A DNA stretch of 64,000 nt from WHSW01 sp963846165 (GCA_963846165.1 CAWJUU010000009.1:434001-498000); one strand, 5' to 3'; counted from the first letter of the stretch, positions 1 through 8,829 are shown. Program-made: numbers and translations. Notes: generated by a model not told the origin, from the letters alone.

Positions 1-149
1 TCGACCCAGACGTTGAACCCGCCTTCGCGCCATTCGTGGTAGACGGGGGAAAGGAGGACGCTCCCGTCGGCACGCAGGGTGGCTAACACCGCCACCAACG
101 GCTCATCGAGGAAGGTGCCGAGATCCTCGGGGGTGAGCCCTGTCCGCAT
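1..149 (-). CDS. PPOX-class (pyridoxamine 5'-phosphate oxidase-like/F420-dependent) protein, N-terminal part
   Basis: Minus-strand reading frame that runs off the left edge; about 49 N-terminal residues are visible. The segment FLDEPLVAVLATLRADGSV followed by a short strand ending in VYHEWREGG matches the opening of the split-barrel flavin/F420-binding PPOX fold, where an 'LATLR.DGS' strand-turn precedes a 'PVW' strand. The family binds FMN or F420 and reduces or oxidises small substrates; the substrate cannot be told from this fragment. The ATG at 149 has no good Shine-Dalgarno sequence and an in-frame GTG lies 11 codons upstream, so the start is uncertain. It is divergent from the LtrA-like gene. 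Confidence 0.6.
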   Translation of the reverse strand, partial: MRTGLTPEDLGTFLDEPLVAVLATLRADGSVLLSPVYHEWREGGFNVWV

Positions 150-285
150 CGGGCAACGATATCGGCGCCGGTTGCTCAACACAACATCCACTTCCGCGTG
201 CGAAGCGAGAGCGCTCAGCCCCGAGCTGAGGGCGATCGGGACGACATACAGTTCCGCTGTCCGAGCTATCCGGGAGGCACGCGAG

Positions 286-1527
286 ATGACCGAGCGCACT
301 CGAGCGGACGCCGGTCCACCCATGACGCTGCGTGCGGGGCTGCGTCGCTGGTTCCTGCGGCCGCCACGGCCTCACGGCGAGGTGATCGAGCACCGGACGG
401 TCAGCTTCCTCGAGCTCTTTTACGACCTCGTCTACGTGGTGCTTGTCGGCCAGATCGCGCACACGCTGGCCGAGGATGTTTCATGGTCGGGCGTGCTCGA
501 TTTCGCAGTCGTCTTCGGACTGATCTGGATCGGCTGGTTCAACGGCGCCCAGTTCCACGAGCTGCACGGCCGCGAGGACGGTCGCAACCGCTCGTTCATC
601 TTCTTGCAGATGGGGATCCTCACCGTGCTCGCCGTCTTCACCGGGCACGCAGCGAGCACCGACGGGGAGCCGTTCGCGCTCACCTACACGGTGCTGCTCG
701 CGGTCCTCCTCTGGCAGTGGGCCTCGGTGTACCGGACCGACAGTCCCGTGTACCGGCCGGGGGCGCTCCGCTACCTCGCCGGCCTCGTGGTATCAATCGC
801 AGCGCTGCTCGCCAGCTCGGGCATGGAGGACACTGCGCGGCTGGCCGTCTGGGCCGCCGTCGTCGTCGGCTCGATCGCGATCGTTGTCGTGTACCTGCTG
901 CGATTTCCCGACGACTCGCTCGGGATTCGCGCCACCCACTCGATGGTCGAGCGCTTCGGCCTGTTCATCATCATCGTCCTGGGCGAGGTGGTCCTCGGCG
1001 TCGTCGACGGGATGCTGGCGGTCGAGGACCTCGACTTCCGCACGGTCGCGACGGGCGTGCTCGGGCTCAGCATCGCCTTCGGCTTCTGGTGGACCTACTT
1101 CGACTACGTCGGGCGCCGGCTGCCGCGGCAGGACGGTGGCTCACTCGGGCTGTGGCTCTACAGCCAACTCCCGATCGCGCTCGCGGTGGCGGCGGCGGGC
1201 GCCGGCATGGTGAGCCTGATCGAGCACGCCGCCGACGCCCGCACGCCCGAGCCCTCGAGCTGGCTACTCGCCGGCTCGGTCGCGGCCGTGCTGATCGCGC
1301 TCGTGCCGACGATCGTCACCCTGGTCGATTACCGGAGACTTGCCGCTCTTTACCGCCCGCTCGCGGTGGCGTTGCTGGTCGGTGCGGCGGCCGCGCTCGC
1401 GGTCGGCTGGGCCCGTCCGGCGCCCTGGCTGCTCGCGACGCTGCTTGCCTTGGTCCTGGTCGCGACTTGGTCCTACGCGTTCGCCCGAACCCTGCGGACG
1501 ACTCGGGCCGCGCCCGAAGCCGACTAG
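286..1527 (+). CDS. Low temperature requirement protein A (LtrA) family membrane protein
   Basis: Integral membrane protein of 413 residues, the usual LtrA length. The motif EHRTVSFLELFYDLVYVV near residue 35 is the LtrA signature, where 'ELFFDLVFV' begins the first membrane segment. About ten hydrophobic segments follow to the C-terminus. LtrA proteins were named from cold-sensitive Listeria mutants; the biochemical role is unknown. The ATG at 286 is chosen because GGGAGG lies 8-9 bases upstream and the family signature begins shortly after it; the frame stays open upstream to 79, but that stretch has no family similarity. The gene is followed by a tRNA-like scrap and a terminator, so it is probably monocistronic. 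Confidence 0.85.
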   Translation: MTERTRADAGPPMTLRAGLRRWFLRPPRPHGEVIEHRTVSFLELFYDLVYVVLVGQIAHTLAEDVSWSGVLDFAVVFGLIWIGWFNGAQFHELHGREDGRNRSFIFLQMGILTVLAVFTGHAASTDGEPFALTYTVLLAVLLWQWASVYRTDSPVYRPGALRYLAGLVVSIAALLASSGMEDTARLAVWAAVVVGSIAIVVVYLLRFPDDSLGIRATHSMVERFGLFIIIVLGEVVLGVVDGMLAVEDLDFRTVATGVLGLSIAFGFWWTYFDYVGRRLPRQDGGSLGLWLYSQLPIALAVAAAGAGMVSLIEHAADARTPEPSSWLLAGSVAAVLIALVPTIVTLVDYRRLAALYRPLAVALLVGAAAALAVGWARPAPWLLATLLALVLVATWSYAFARTLRTTRAAPEAD

Positions 1528-1563
1528 GCAACTGTCCGGTTCATACCCGCCCCACCTCTCAGC

Positions 1564-1593
1564 GTCGGGGTTCGACTCCCTCCTCCGGCATCA
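1564..1593 (+). other. tRNA-like 3' end remnant (possible attachment-site scar)
   Basis: The sequence contains GGGGTTCGACTCCC, a T-arm with the TTCGAC loop, followed by a 7-base acceptor-like strand CTCCGGC, an A and then TCA. No matching 5' acceptor strand (GCCGGAG) or D/anticodon arms occur upstream, so this is not a full tRNA. Such 3' halves are typical of integration sites used by tyrosine integrases, and the DNA just downstream contains only gene debris. A terminator follows within 5 bases. The interpretation as an att scar is inference. Confidence 0.4.
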
Positions 1594-1597
1594 GAGA

Positions 1598-1622
1598 AAG
1601 CCCCGCTAATGCGGGGTTTTTC
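1598..1622 (+). terminator. Rho-independent terminator
   Basis: A stem CCCCGC/GCGGGG with a TAAT loop, flanked by A-rich and T-rich ends that add A-T pairs, is followed by a run of five T. It sits after the tRNA-like remnant and can end transcription coming from the LtrA-type gene. Confidence 0.8.
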
Positions 1623-1733
1623 GATTGAGGGAACCGACCACGGCTCCGCCGATCGGCCTCCGGGGCAACGCCTGGGGCAACAGCTTGCAGCCACGTGCGC
1701 CTCAGCGGCATCGCCCGGTGCGTCTCTCGGCGG

Positions 1734-1808
1734 GGTGATCTGGCGCTCGAGCTGGTCGATCGGCTCGAGCGAGGCGCTGACGTCTGCGCGCCACGGCTCG
1801 GGGACATC
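1734..1808 (-). pseudogene. Possible transposase remnant (IS110-like), 25 codons
   Basis: A short minus-strand stretch reads DVPEPWRADVSASLEP followed by IDQLERQI, which resembles the region of IS110-family (DEDD) transposases that precedes the C-terminal domain. The frame has a stop just upstream and no recognisable continuation downstream. The stretch lies between the tRNA-like scar and the antiporter gene. A chance resemblance is possible, so the call is weak. Confidence 0.22.
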
Positions 1809-1877
1809 GAGGCTCGGCCCTCTTCACCGTGCTGCGGGTCGGATCGAGCGCGAGACCAACTAGCGAGCCGAGGTGCA

Positions 1878-3149
1878 CTACTGGAGCACCGACCCGCGGG
1901 CGCGGGTCACCGCGGTCGGGACGCTCTCCATCGGCGGTGGCTTGTCGCGGGGATGGCGCTCGAACCAATCCCCGTAGCGGTTGGCCAGCGAAGAGGCGGT
2001 GAGGCCGTGGGCGAAGACCGACAGCCCCACGGTGAGGTAGACGGCGAGAACGAGCAGTTGCTCGTGGGGAAGCTGGGACTCCTCGATCACGATCAATGCG
2101 AACACGATCGAGGCCAGACCGCGGGGTCCGAACCAGCCCAGGAATCCAACCGTCGGCACACGAGCGTGCGAGCCCAGCATCCCGATCGCGACGGGCACCA
2201 TTCGCACGAGCGTCAGGCTGAGGACCGCGTAGAGGGCGAGCTCCCAGCTCAGCTCACCCAGCGCCGGTCCGAGCAGGATCGCCCCGAAGAGAATGAAGGT
2301 GACCCCGTTGAGCACGCCTCCAACCTCCTCGGTAAGCCGGTTCGTGTCCTCGGGGTCGCGTTTGATCACCGCCCGGAAAACCAGCCCCGCGACGAAGGCC
2401 GCGATGAAGCCCGATCCGTGAAGGGCCACGGCGGTGCCGTAGGCGAGGGCCGCGCCGGCCGCCGGGATCACCTGGCGCCAGCTGCCCTCGATCAGATCCC
2501 TGCGGCCGGCATAGAGGACGACGGCTCCGATCAGAAGCCCGCCGACGACCCCGCCGACGATCCCGTAGCCGATCTCCTCGAGCAGGAGCTCTGATGCGCT
2601 GCGCCCGTGCGAGATGTGCGATTCGACGTCCGCGGCGGCAACGGCAGCGAATAGCAGCGGTACGCAGATCCCGTCGTTGAGACCGCTCTCGATGTTGAGC
2701 CCCTGGCGAATTCGACCCGGGACGCGCGGCGAAGTGACGACCGCCTGGCCGAGGGCGGCGTCGGTCGGCGCCAGGACGATTCCGAGGATGACGGCCTCCC
2801 AGACCGTCAACACGTCGAAGATCGCGCCCGCCGCGAGCGCTCCGACCGCGATTGTCAGCGGCAGCCCGATGCCGAGCAGACGCAAGGGCACCGAGATCTC
2901 GCGTCGCAGCTTTCCGAAGTCGATGCGCGAGGCGTCTGAGAAGAGCACAAACGCGAGTGTCGCCTCGGCCAGCGCGCGCACGGTCGAGCTGGTGCTCGAG
3001 ATGTCGATTCCGTCGAGCACCTTGGGGCCCACCAGGAGCCCGATGGAGACGAACAGGATCGCGGGCGTAATAGGAGTTCCCGACAGCCGCTTCGAAACGG
3101 CGGCGACGGCGATCAGCGCCAGCGCGACGATCGTCAACGCCCAGTCCAT
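1878..3149 (-). CDS. CPA1-family Na+(K+)/H+ antiporter
   Basis: A 423-residue polytopic membrane protein of the cation:proton antiporter 1 (NhaP/NHE) family, exchanging Na+ or K+ for H+ across the cytoplasmic membrane. Twelve or so hydrophobic segments are visible. The segment GIVLAPTDAALGQAVV around residue 145 is the family's 'PTDA' ion-site helix, and ESGLNDGICVPLLF follows as the 'sGlNDg' helix. FGPRGLASIVFAL near residue 350 is the conserved late helix. There is no long cytosolic RCK or CNBD tail. The start at 3149 gives the expected short N-terminal helix. A second, internally deleted copy of the same gene lies at 10722-11313. Confidence 0.9.
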   Translation of the reverse strand: MDWALTIVALALIAVAAVSKRLSGTPITPAILFVSIGLLVGPKVLDGIDISSTSSTVRALAEATLAFVLFSDASRIDFGKLRREISVPLRLLGIGLPLTIAVGALAAGAIFDVLTVWEAVILGIVLAPTDAALGQAVVTSPRVPGRIRQGLNIESGLNDGICVPLLFAAVAAADVESHISHGRSASELLLEEIGYGIVGGVVGGLLIGAVVLYAGRRDLIEGSWRQVIPAAGAALAYGTAVALHGSGFIAAFVAGLVFRAVIKRDPEDTNRLTEEVGGVLNGVTFILFGAILLGPALGELSWELALYAVLSLTLVRMVPVAIGMLGSHARVPTVGFLGWFGPRGLASIVFALIVIEESQLPHEQLLVLAVYLTVGLSVFAHGLTASSLANRYGDWFERHPRDKPPPMESVPTAVTRARGSVLQ

Positions 3150-3399
3150 CTAGGCCCCCCCGATCATGGTGGACCAGCGCGCTCGCCTGTTGGGGTCCCC
3201 ACCGGCGGCATCAGCGGACCGTCGCACGCCGGCCCAAGCCGGACAATGGGGCTGCCATGCCGCCGGCTGTGGTGCGGCCACCATCGCCCGGCGGGTACTC
3301 GCTCCCTTGCGGTGCCGACCCCGTTGAGCGCAGACTGCTCTCCAGCAGCTTGAGCCTCGAGCAGGCCCGGACTGGAAGCGAAATCGCGAGGAGGAAGCG

Positions 3400-4728
3400 A
3401 TGTCAGACGGCAACGGGCAGATCCCACCGATGAATCCCTACGGAGGAGTCGGGGGAGGCGGGATCACGATGCCGCCGTACTACAAGCCGACCGACAGCGT
3501 CGGCAGCGGGTCGACCTACTACCCGACGTCGGAGGAACTCGGCAAGGACGAGATGCGGATCACCTTCGTCGGCAGCTGCCCGTTCCCGCCGCGGAGAAAC
3601 CAGGCGGCCACCTGCATCATGGTCGAGCTCGGCAACGGCAAGCGCTTCTTCTTCGACTTCGGTCCCGGCTGCCTGCGCAACATCCTCGCGATGCAGGTGC
3701 CGCTGCAGATGGTCAACGACATCTTCCTCACCCACCTGCACGTCGACCACTACGGCGAGCTGCCCTACCTCTTCGCCTTCGCCCCGTGGGCGGCCCGCTG
3801 GAAGCCGCTGCGGGTGCACGGCCCATCGGGCAGAACGCCCGAGGACGGCACCCAGGCCATGGTCGACGGGATGAAGCAGATGGCCCACTGGCACATCGAC
3901 AGCTTCAACTCCTCACCAATTGGCGACGGCTACGAGGTCGAGGTCAACGAGTTCGACTTTCGCGACGACAACGGCATCTGCTACGACCAGGACGGGGTGA
4001 CGATCCGTCACTGGCGCCGCTCCCACACCAAGGACGGGGCCTCCGCCTACCGCCTCGACTGGAACGGCCTCTCGTTCGTCTGGACCGGCGACGGGCGCCC
4101 GGACGAGCTCACCGCCGAGTTCGCGCAGGGCGTCGACGTCTTCGTCACCGAGGTCCAGCCCGACCTGGCGAAGCTCCAGGAATTGAAGATGGGGCTGCCG
4201 CAGATGATCACCAACAACACGGTCGACACCGCCCACACGGTCCATTACGCGGTCGGCTACCTGACCAAGCGGGTCAACCCGAGGCTGGCGATGGTCACCC
4301 ACACCGCCTTCGACGAGGACCTGCTGCCCGAGATCCTCGCCGGCATCCGGGTGCACTGGGACGGCCTGTTCCAGTTCGGAGCCCCCGACGGCGTCGTCGT
4401 CAATGTCACCAAGGAGGCGGTCTGGACCCGCAACGCGGCGCTTTCGGAGGCGGCCAGCCCGGCGCGGCCGAACCCCTCCGAGGCCAAGGAGCTGTTCGAT
4501 CTCGGTCCCACGCATCTCAGCGTCGATTTCCCCGACCCCCGGCACAACGTCACCGACGTTCAGGAGGAGTTCGTCCGCGAGCAGGAGATCGACCCGGACC
4601 TCTATTACCCGGAGGACGTCAAGCGCGAGATCGTGCGGGTCTTCCCGAGGGGGTTCAAGATCGAGATCCCGAAGATGGTCGCTCAGAAGGTCGGCGAGAA
4701 GATCAAGAGCCGCTTCGGCCGGGACTAG
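3400..4728 (+). CDS. MBL-fold metallo-hydrolase
   Basis: A cytosolic metallo-beta-lactamase-fold hydrolase of 442 residues. The metal-binding motif THLHVDHYGELP (HxHxDH at about residues 112-117) follows the strand FFFDFGPGC, and a later aspartate occurs in FVWTGDGRPDE. The long glycine-rich N-terminus and conserved MPPYYKPT segment are shared with a subgroup annotated GntH/arylsulfatase-like MBL; the substrate is unknown. The ATG is preceded by GAGGAGGAAG at optimal spacing. It is the first gene of an operon with a COG0523 GTPase and an amphi-Trp protein, a pairing compatible with metal delivery to this enzyme (inference). Confidence 0.8.
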   Translation: MSDGNGQIPPMNPYGGVGGGGITMPPYYKPTDSVGSGSTYYPTSEELGKDEMRITFVGSCPFPPRRNQAATCIMVELGNGKRFFFDFGPGCLRNILAMQVPLQMVNDIFLTHLHVDHYGELPYLFAFAPWAARWKPLRVHGPSGRTPEDGTQAMVDGMKQMAHWHIDSFNSSPIGDGYEVEVNEFDFRDDNGICYDQDGVTIRHWRRSHTKDGASAYRLDWNGLSFVWTGDGRPDELTAEFAQGVDVFVTEVQPDLAKLQELKMGLPQMITNNTVDTAHTVHYAVGYLTKRVNPRLAMVTHTAFDEDLLPEILAGIRVHWDGLFQFGAPDGVVVNVTKEAVWTRNAALSEAASPARPNPSEAKELFDLGPTHLSVDFPDPRHNVTDVQEEFVREQEIDPDLYYPEDVKREIVRVFPRGFKIEIPKMVAQKVGEKIKSRFGRD

Positions 4729-4736
4729 GCGGCGGC

Positions 4737-5772
4737 ATGGGCTCCGGCCACGAACAGGATCCCCGCGGGGCCAGGCGCACCCCGGTGACCGTGCTCACCG
4801 GTTTCCTCGGCGCCGGCAAGACGACCCTGCTCAACCGCATTCTCAACGGGGACCATGGAATGAGGGTCGGCGTACTGGTCAACGACTTCGGCTCGATCAA
4901 CATCGATGCCGACCTCGTGGTCGATGTCGAGAGCGACGTGATCAGCCTCGCAAACGGCTGCGTCTGCTGCTCGATCCGCGACGACCTCTCCCAGGCCGTG
5001 ATCGAGGTCATCGAGCGGCCCGAGCGGCCCGAGTACATCCTGCTCGAGGCGAGCGGCGTCGCCGAGCCGACCGGGATCGCCCTCACGTTCGTCGACGACG
5101 CCTCGCTGATCGACCGGGTCCGCCTCGACAGCATCATCTGCGTTGTCGACGCCGAGCAGGTCTTCGCGGCTCCCGAGCAGATGGAGCTGAAGATCTGGCA
5201 GGTCGCGACGGCGGACATGGTGGTCCTCAACAAGACCGACCTCGTCGGGCCCGAGCAGACCGAGAGGATCAGGGCATGGCTCGACGATCACCTGCACCGC
5301 TACAGGCTGCTCGAGGCCCATAGGTGTGACGTCCCGCTCGAGGTCCTGCTCGGCGTCGGGAGATTCCACCCTGACCGCGCGGAGTTCGACCGAGCCGCCC
5401 ACTCCCCGGGTTGCTCGGGTCCGGGCTGCGACCACGCGGAGCACGCCGGTCATGACCGTCGCTTCGAATCGTGGAGCTTCGAGACCGACCGACCGCTCTC
5501 GATCGACGCCTTGCGCAAGGTGGCGGCGAAGCTGCCCGCGAACGTCTACCGGGCCAAGGGCGTCTTCGCCGCGGCGGAGGCGCCCGGGCGTCGCGGGGTG
5601 CTGCAGGTGGTGGGCAAGAGGGTGGACGTCGCCCTTGACGGCGAGTGGGGCCAGACAGGCCCCGCGGACGCGGATCGTCGCGATCGGCGCGGCCGGGACG
5701 ATCGATCCCGGAGGCCTGGAGAAGCACTTCGCCGCCTGCCTGGCGGAAGGCACCGGCGAGAGCATGACGTGA
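4737..5772 (+). CDS. COG0523 (CobW/ZNG1-like) GTPase metallochaperone, frameshifted near its C-terminus
   Basis: A P-loop G3E GTPase. The Walker A motif TGFLGAGKTT (residues about 21-30), the metal-binding CxCC motif NGCVCCSIRDDL (Cys75, 77, 78) and the NKTD base-recognition motif are all present, and a Cys/His-rich stretch GCSGPGCDHAEHAGHD precedes the CobW C-terminal domain. Family members insert zinc or other metals into client proteins. The reading frame changes at about 5650-5665: the last 40 residues of the family (RIVAIGAAGTIDPGGLEKHF and on) are found only in the next frame, ending at 5772. Without correction the frame runs on to 5789 with unrelated sequence. A one-base error or true frameshift cannot be separated here. 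Confidence 0.75.
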
Positions 5773-5803
5773 CAGATGGACACCGCTAAGCGAGGAGGAA
5801 CAC

Positions 5804-6022
5804 ATGGACGTCGTTGAGATCGAACAGAAGGAAACGGTGAGCCGGAAGGAGGTCGTGACCCGGCTCCGGAGGCTCGCCAGCCAGCTCGCGAAGGGCAACG
5901 ACGTCAAGTTCGACCAGGGCGGGATGGCGATGACGGTCCACGTCCCCGACGAGGTCCAGCTCAAGGTCGAGCTCGAGGTCGAGACCGATGGGCGGGAGCT
6001 CGAGATCGAGCTGAAGTGGTGA
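5804..6022 (+). CDS. Amphi-Trp domain protein
   Basis: A 72-residue soluble protein with the 'amphi-Trp' domain: an N-terminal helix VSRKEVVTRLRRLASQLAKG, a short beta hairpin and a charged strand ending in the characteristic terminal ELKW. AGGAGG lies 6 bases before the ATG. It is the third gene of the MBL/COG0523 operon. The domain is of unknown function and occurs in small stress-related or metal-related neighbourhoods. Confidence 0.75.
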   Translation: MDVVEIEQKETVSRKEVVTRLRRLASQLAKGNDVKFDQGGMAMTVHVPDEVQLKVELEVETDGRELEIELKW

Positions 6023-6070
6023 TGGAGCCGACGTTGATCGGTCAGAAAGTCAGATACCGAAGAGGAGAGG

Positions 6071-6265
6071 ATGACGATGGCAAATAGACGCCAGCGCAGA
6101 CGACGCGCAGCCGCAATCGGCGGAGCCGCGGTTGCTGCCAAGAAGCACCACGACGCGAAGCAGCAGCAGGGCGCGCCGCCGGAGGCCCAACCTGCCGCGC
6201 CCGCACCGCCGCCCGCCCAGCGCCGCCGCCGCACCGGCGCCGCCGGCCGAGGCGGGTGGACATGA
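6071..6265 (+). CDS. Small basic Ala/Pro-rich protein (probable N-terminal part of a SHOCT protein)
   Basis: A 64-residue frame that opens with a polybasic stretch (NRRQRRRRAA), a small hydrophobic segment AIGGAAVAAKKHH, and a Gln/Pro/Ala linker. AGGAGAGG directly precedes the ATG. In related actinobacterial proteins this head and linker run straight into a C-terminal SHOCT domain; here the SHOCT segment (6262-6372) is one frame away and overlaps the stop by ATGA. Either the two are translationally coupled or a single base has been lost from one gene. Confidence 0.5.
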   Translation: MTMANRRQRRRRAAAIGGAAVAAKKHHDAKQQQGAPPEAQPAAPAPPPAQRRRRTGAAGRGGWT

Positions 6266-6372
6266 GCGCCGAGGCGATCGAGCGACTCAAGGAGCTCGGC
6301 CAGCTTCACGAGCAGAACGTGCTCACCGATGAGGAATTCGAGCGCGAGAAGGCGAAGGTGCTGGGCCTCTGA
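6262..6372 (+). CDS. SHOCT domain peptide
   Basis: A 36-residue frame, MSAEAIERLKELGQLHEQNV and on, ending in LTDEEFEREKAKVLGL. This is a complete SHOCT domain, a short helical module usually found at protein C-termini and thought to mediate oligomerisation. Its ATG overlaps the stop of the preceding basic protein. It is most likely the C-terminus of that protein after a frameshift. A near copy lies at 17492-17587, and another SHOCT domain ends the membrane protein at 24513-25801. Confidence 0.6.
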   Translation: MSAEAIERLKELGQLHEQNVLTDEEFEREKAKVLGL

Positions 6373-6441
6373 GCGCTCGCACGCGATGACCACCTACCGG
6401 GCCTTGGCGCGCAGCCGGGCCCTCGACCAAAGGAGCACCCG

Positions 6442-6771
6442 ATGACCGAACAGTCCGAGACCCCGATCCTCGATTTGCTCGAGCGGATGACCGTGGCTTC
6501 GCTGGAGGCATCAAGCCTCGACGAGCGTACGCTGATGCTGGTGCGGATCGGCGCGCTGGTCGCGGTCGACGCCCCTCCCGCCTCATACCTCCTGAACCTC
6601 GGCGCAGCCGGCGAAGTCGGTGTCGAGGAGGAGGAGGTTCGCGGGGTCCTCGCCGCCGTCGCCCCGGTGGTGGGCACGGCTCGCGTCGCCGCGGCGGCCG
6701 GGAACCTCGCGCGAGCGCTCGGGTTCGCGCTCGAGCTCGAGCTGGAGGCCGAGCGCGAGGCCCGGGATTAA
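6442..6771 (+). CDS. Carboxymuconolactone decarboxylase (CMD)-family protein
   Basis: A 109-residue helical protein. LDERTLMLVRIGALVAVDAP, then GAAGEVGVEEEEVRGVLAAVAPVVG, follow the CMD/AhpD helical hairpin pattern (a 'LVRIGALVAV' helix, then 'GVTxEEVxGVLxAVAPVVG'). The redox CxxC of AhpD is absent, so peroxidase activity is not expected; similar cysteine-less CMD proteins have no assigned reaction. AAAGGAG sits 7 bases before the ATG. A second copy with an internal deletion lies at 17667-17826. Confidence 0.75.
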   Translation: MTEQSETPILDLLERMTVASLEASSLDERTLMLVRIGALVAVDAPPASYLLNLGAAGEVGVEEEEVRGVLAAVAPVVGTARVAAAAGNLARALGFALELELEAEREARD

Positions 6772-6790
6772 CGCGCCTACGGCGGGCCGG

Positions 6791-6860
6791 CTATGTGCCG
6801 GCCCTCCGTAGCGCATTGCTGGCGAGCCGTCCCAGCGTCACCCCGGTGAGCGCATGCTGC
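6791..6860 (-). pseudogene. C-terminal scrap of a PAP2-family phosphatase
   Basis: The minus strand reads HALTGVTLGRLASNALRRAG before a stop, matching the C-terminal 20 residues of the PAP2 gene at 17845-18330 (GALSRVTLGQLTSRALRRVR). Nothing else of the phosphatase remains upstream. It sits convergent to the CMD gene, exactly as in the second copy of the block. The roughly 290 bases between here and the YihY gene hold no gene I can support. Confidence 0.55.
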
Positions 6861-7149
6861 CGGAGGTCATTTCGGCTCCGGCGGATGCCCATTCTCCCGT
6901 CTGATCTGAGCGCCGGCAGCATCTTCACGTGGTCGGCGCTCCGGGCGAGGCGGGCAGCATCCAGCCGCGCTGCGCCGACCCGCGTGATTTGTTGGCCGGG
7001 TAGTCGCCCGGGTGGATGGCATCCGACGGCCCAGAACGCCGGCCCGTCGTCCGGAAAGGGCGCATGCGTCGTGCACCCCTGACGCCTCCCTTGCGGGGGA
7101 GCAAGCAAGCTTGGCACGCTCGACCGGCCCGAGAAAAGCACGACGGAGC

Positions 7150-8121
7150 CTACTGCGACCCTCTGCGACGGCGGCGATAGTCGATACGCTCGCGAGCGAC
7201 CTGCCAGCGCGATCGCGCGTCGCCGACCACGTTGTCCCACTGGCGGCGGACCTCGTGATCAGGCGGTCGCTCGCCGCGACGAATTCGCTCGAGCTCGTCG
7301 CCGACCTCGCGTCCAAGCGCCGCCGACCCGACAACGACGAGCATGAGGCAAAACAGCGTCGAGATGATCGCCAAGACCGCGCCGACAACGCCATAGTCGG
7401 TGGTGTAGGAGCTGAACAGGTGGGGCACGTAGACGGTCGCGCCTACCGAGTAGGCGGCGATCAGGATCGACCCGATCACACCGAAGGGCAGGAGGTCCCA
7501 CCGGTCGATCCGCTTCCCGCTGAGGATCCAACCTCCCCAGACAAAAAAGACCGCGGTCAGAGGGAGCACCAGCAAGGATGCGCCCAGCTCGAGGCTCCCC
7601 CGGCCCGCGACAGCGTGGATCCAACCTACGGCCACGAGATACGCGATGAAGCCGCCCGCCCACAACAGACCGTTGCCCGTATTGCGCACGCTGAGCGCAT
7701 CCAGCTCCCACGTCTGCTCGACCAACCGCTGCACCGCTCGCGTCAGGCTCAGCATCGCGAGCAGGACGAACAGCCCACTCAACAGGTCGACGCTCGTGGT
7801 CGTGTCGTCGGTAGGTGAGAGGAGCTGCGCGACCGCATCGGCCCCTCCCCCGGTGAGGTCGTAGCGGTCGATGATCCGGTCTGCGGCGTCCTCCGCCCCG
7901 ATCTCCGTCAGAACCGCGCCGCTGATGATCACGAGCGGGATCAGCGCGGTCAGCGCGATGGAGGCCAGCGCCAGGGCGCGATCGAACCCCGCAATCCTTT
8001 GGAACCGATGGACGACACGAAGTAGGAAGGCAGGCCGCAGCCAGAACGTTAGGGTTCGGATGACCCGCTCGCGGTCTAGACCGCGCCGACCCAGGCTCCT
8101 TCGGCCTCGCGGAACTCGCAC
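7150..8121 (-). CDS. YihY/virulence factor BrkB-family membrane protein
   Basis: A 323-residue inner-membrane protein with about six hydrophobic segments. ALASIALTALIPLVIISGAV near residue 55 is the conserved first helix of the YihY/BrkB family, and VVGAVLAIISTLFCLMLVVVG near residue 265 is the last. A basic soluble tail follows. BrkB homologues were once called ribonuclease BN and are now regarded as membrane proteins of unknown transport function. It is transcribed away from the SRPBCC remnant and has no operon partner. Confidence 0.8.
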   Translation of the reverse strand: MRVPRGRRSLGRRGLDRERVIRTLTFWLRPAFLLRVVHRFQRIAGFDRALALASIALTALIPLVIISGAVLTEIGAEDAADRIIDRYDLTGGGADAVAQLLSPTDDTTTSVDLLSGLFVLLAMLSLTRAVQRLVEQTWELDALSVRNTGNGLLWAGGFIAYLVAVGWIHAVAGRGSLELGASLLVLPLTAVFFVWGGWILSGKRIDRWDLLPFGVIGSILIAAYSVGATVYVPHLFSSYTTDYGVVGAVLAIISTLFCLMLVVVGSAALGREVGDELERIRRGERPPDHEVRRQWDNVVGDARSRWQVARERIDYRRRRRGSQ

Positions 8122-8216
8122 CTACGCGAGCCTAACGTGACGACGGGAGACGCTCGGCGCCCGCGATAGCCACGTTCAGAACCGGAGGCTGCCCGTATGG
8201 AACGGCAGTCACCGAC

Positions 8217-8829
8217 ATGAACGACCGGCAGCAGTTCTCGGTCGAGCTGCTGTGCACATCCGCGGCGTCCGGTCGGCGCTTCGGCTTCACCCCGCGACCG
8301 ACGCGCAAGCGACCGAACGCCGACACGCGTGCGGTCGAGTCCGTGCGCATCGCCGCGCCCGTGGGGGCCACGTGGGCTGCGATCACACACCACGAAAACA
8401 TGGGCGAGTGGATCGACCACGGCTCAGTCAGCCGGACCGTCGACGGCGCGCCGGAGCGGAATGGTCGCGGATCTGACCGGCTCCTGAAGCTTCCCAACGC
8501 GGCGTCACAGAACACGTGCTGGCCTGCGAACCGCCGACCTCATACCGATACCGCGTGACGAAGGGCTCCCCGTTCGTCTGCCACCCGGGCGAGATCCGGC
8601 TGCGAGCAAGTGGCGATCAGACCGAGCTCACTTGGAGCATCCACTTCCGGCCGAGGGACCCCGGAACCGGCCGCCTGCTGGCGATTTATGCTCTCCTGGC
8701 TGCAACGAATGCGTGCTGCGCTCAGGCCTCAAGCCGCACGTCGAAGCGCTCACCCAGGAGCCAACGCCTCGCTCATTGGATCGATCGCGCGCAGCGAAAC
8801 CCGACATTGCCGGTGGAGCTGTCGGGTGA
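8217..8829 (+). pseudogene. SRPBCC-superfamily protein broken by frameshifts
   Basis: Pieces of one START/Bet v1-like fold lie in three frames in the right order. VESVRIAAPVGATWAAITHHENMGEW is the opening strand and helix; ACEPPTSYRYRVTKGSPFVC with HPGEIRLRASGDQTELTWSI is the central sheet; GLKPHVEALTQ is the C-terminal helix. At least two indels (near 8470-8510 and 8690-8720) separate them. These proteins bind hydrophobic ligands in a helix-grip cavity. The 3' end overlaps the end of the convergent FGE gene. Confidence 0.6.

Noticed and set aside
1564..1593. Complete tRNA or tmRNA gene
   Set aside because: No complementary 5' acceptor strand and no D or anticodon arm upstream.
1559..1807. 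Possible tyrosine integrase C-terminus next to the tRNA-like scar
   Set aside because: No R..H/R/Y catalytic motif; the frame ending in MPEEGVEP is simply the reverse translation of the tRNA-like sequence.
6990..7016. GTAGTCGCCCG near 7003 as another regulon motif
   Set aside because: Only 9 of 11 positions match, it is not a symmetric repeat, and it is not upstream of a supported gene.
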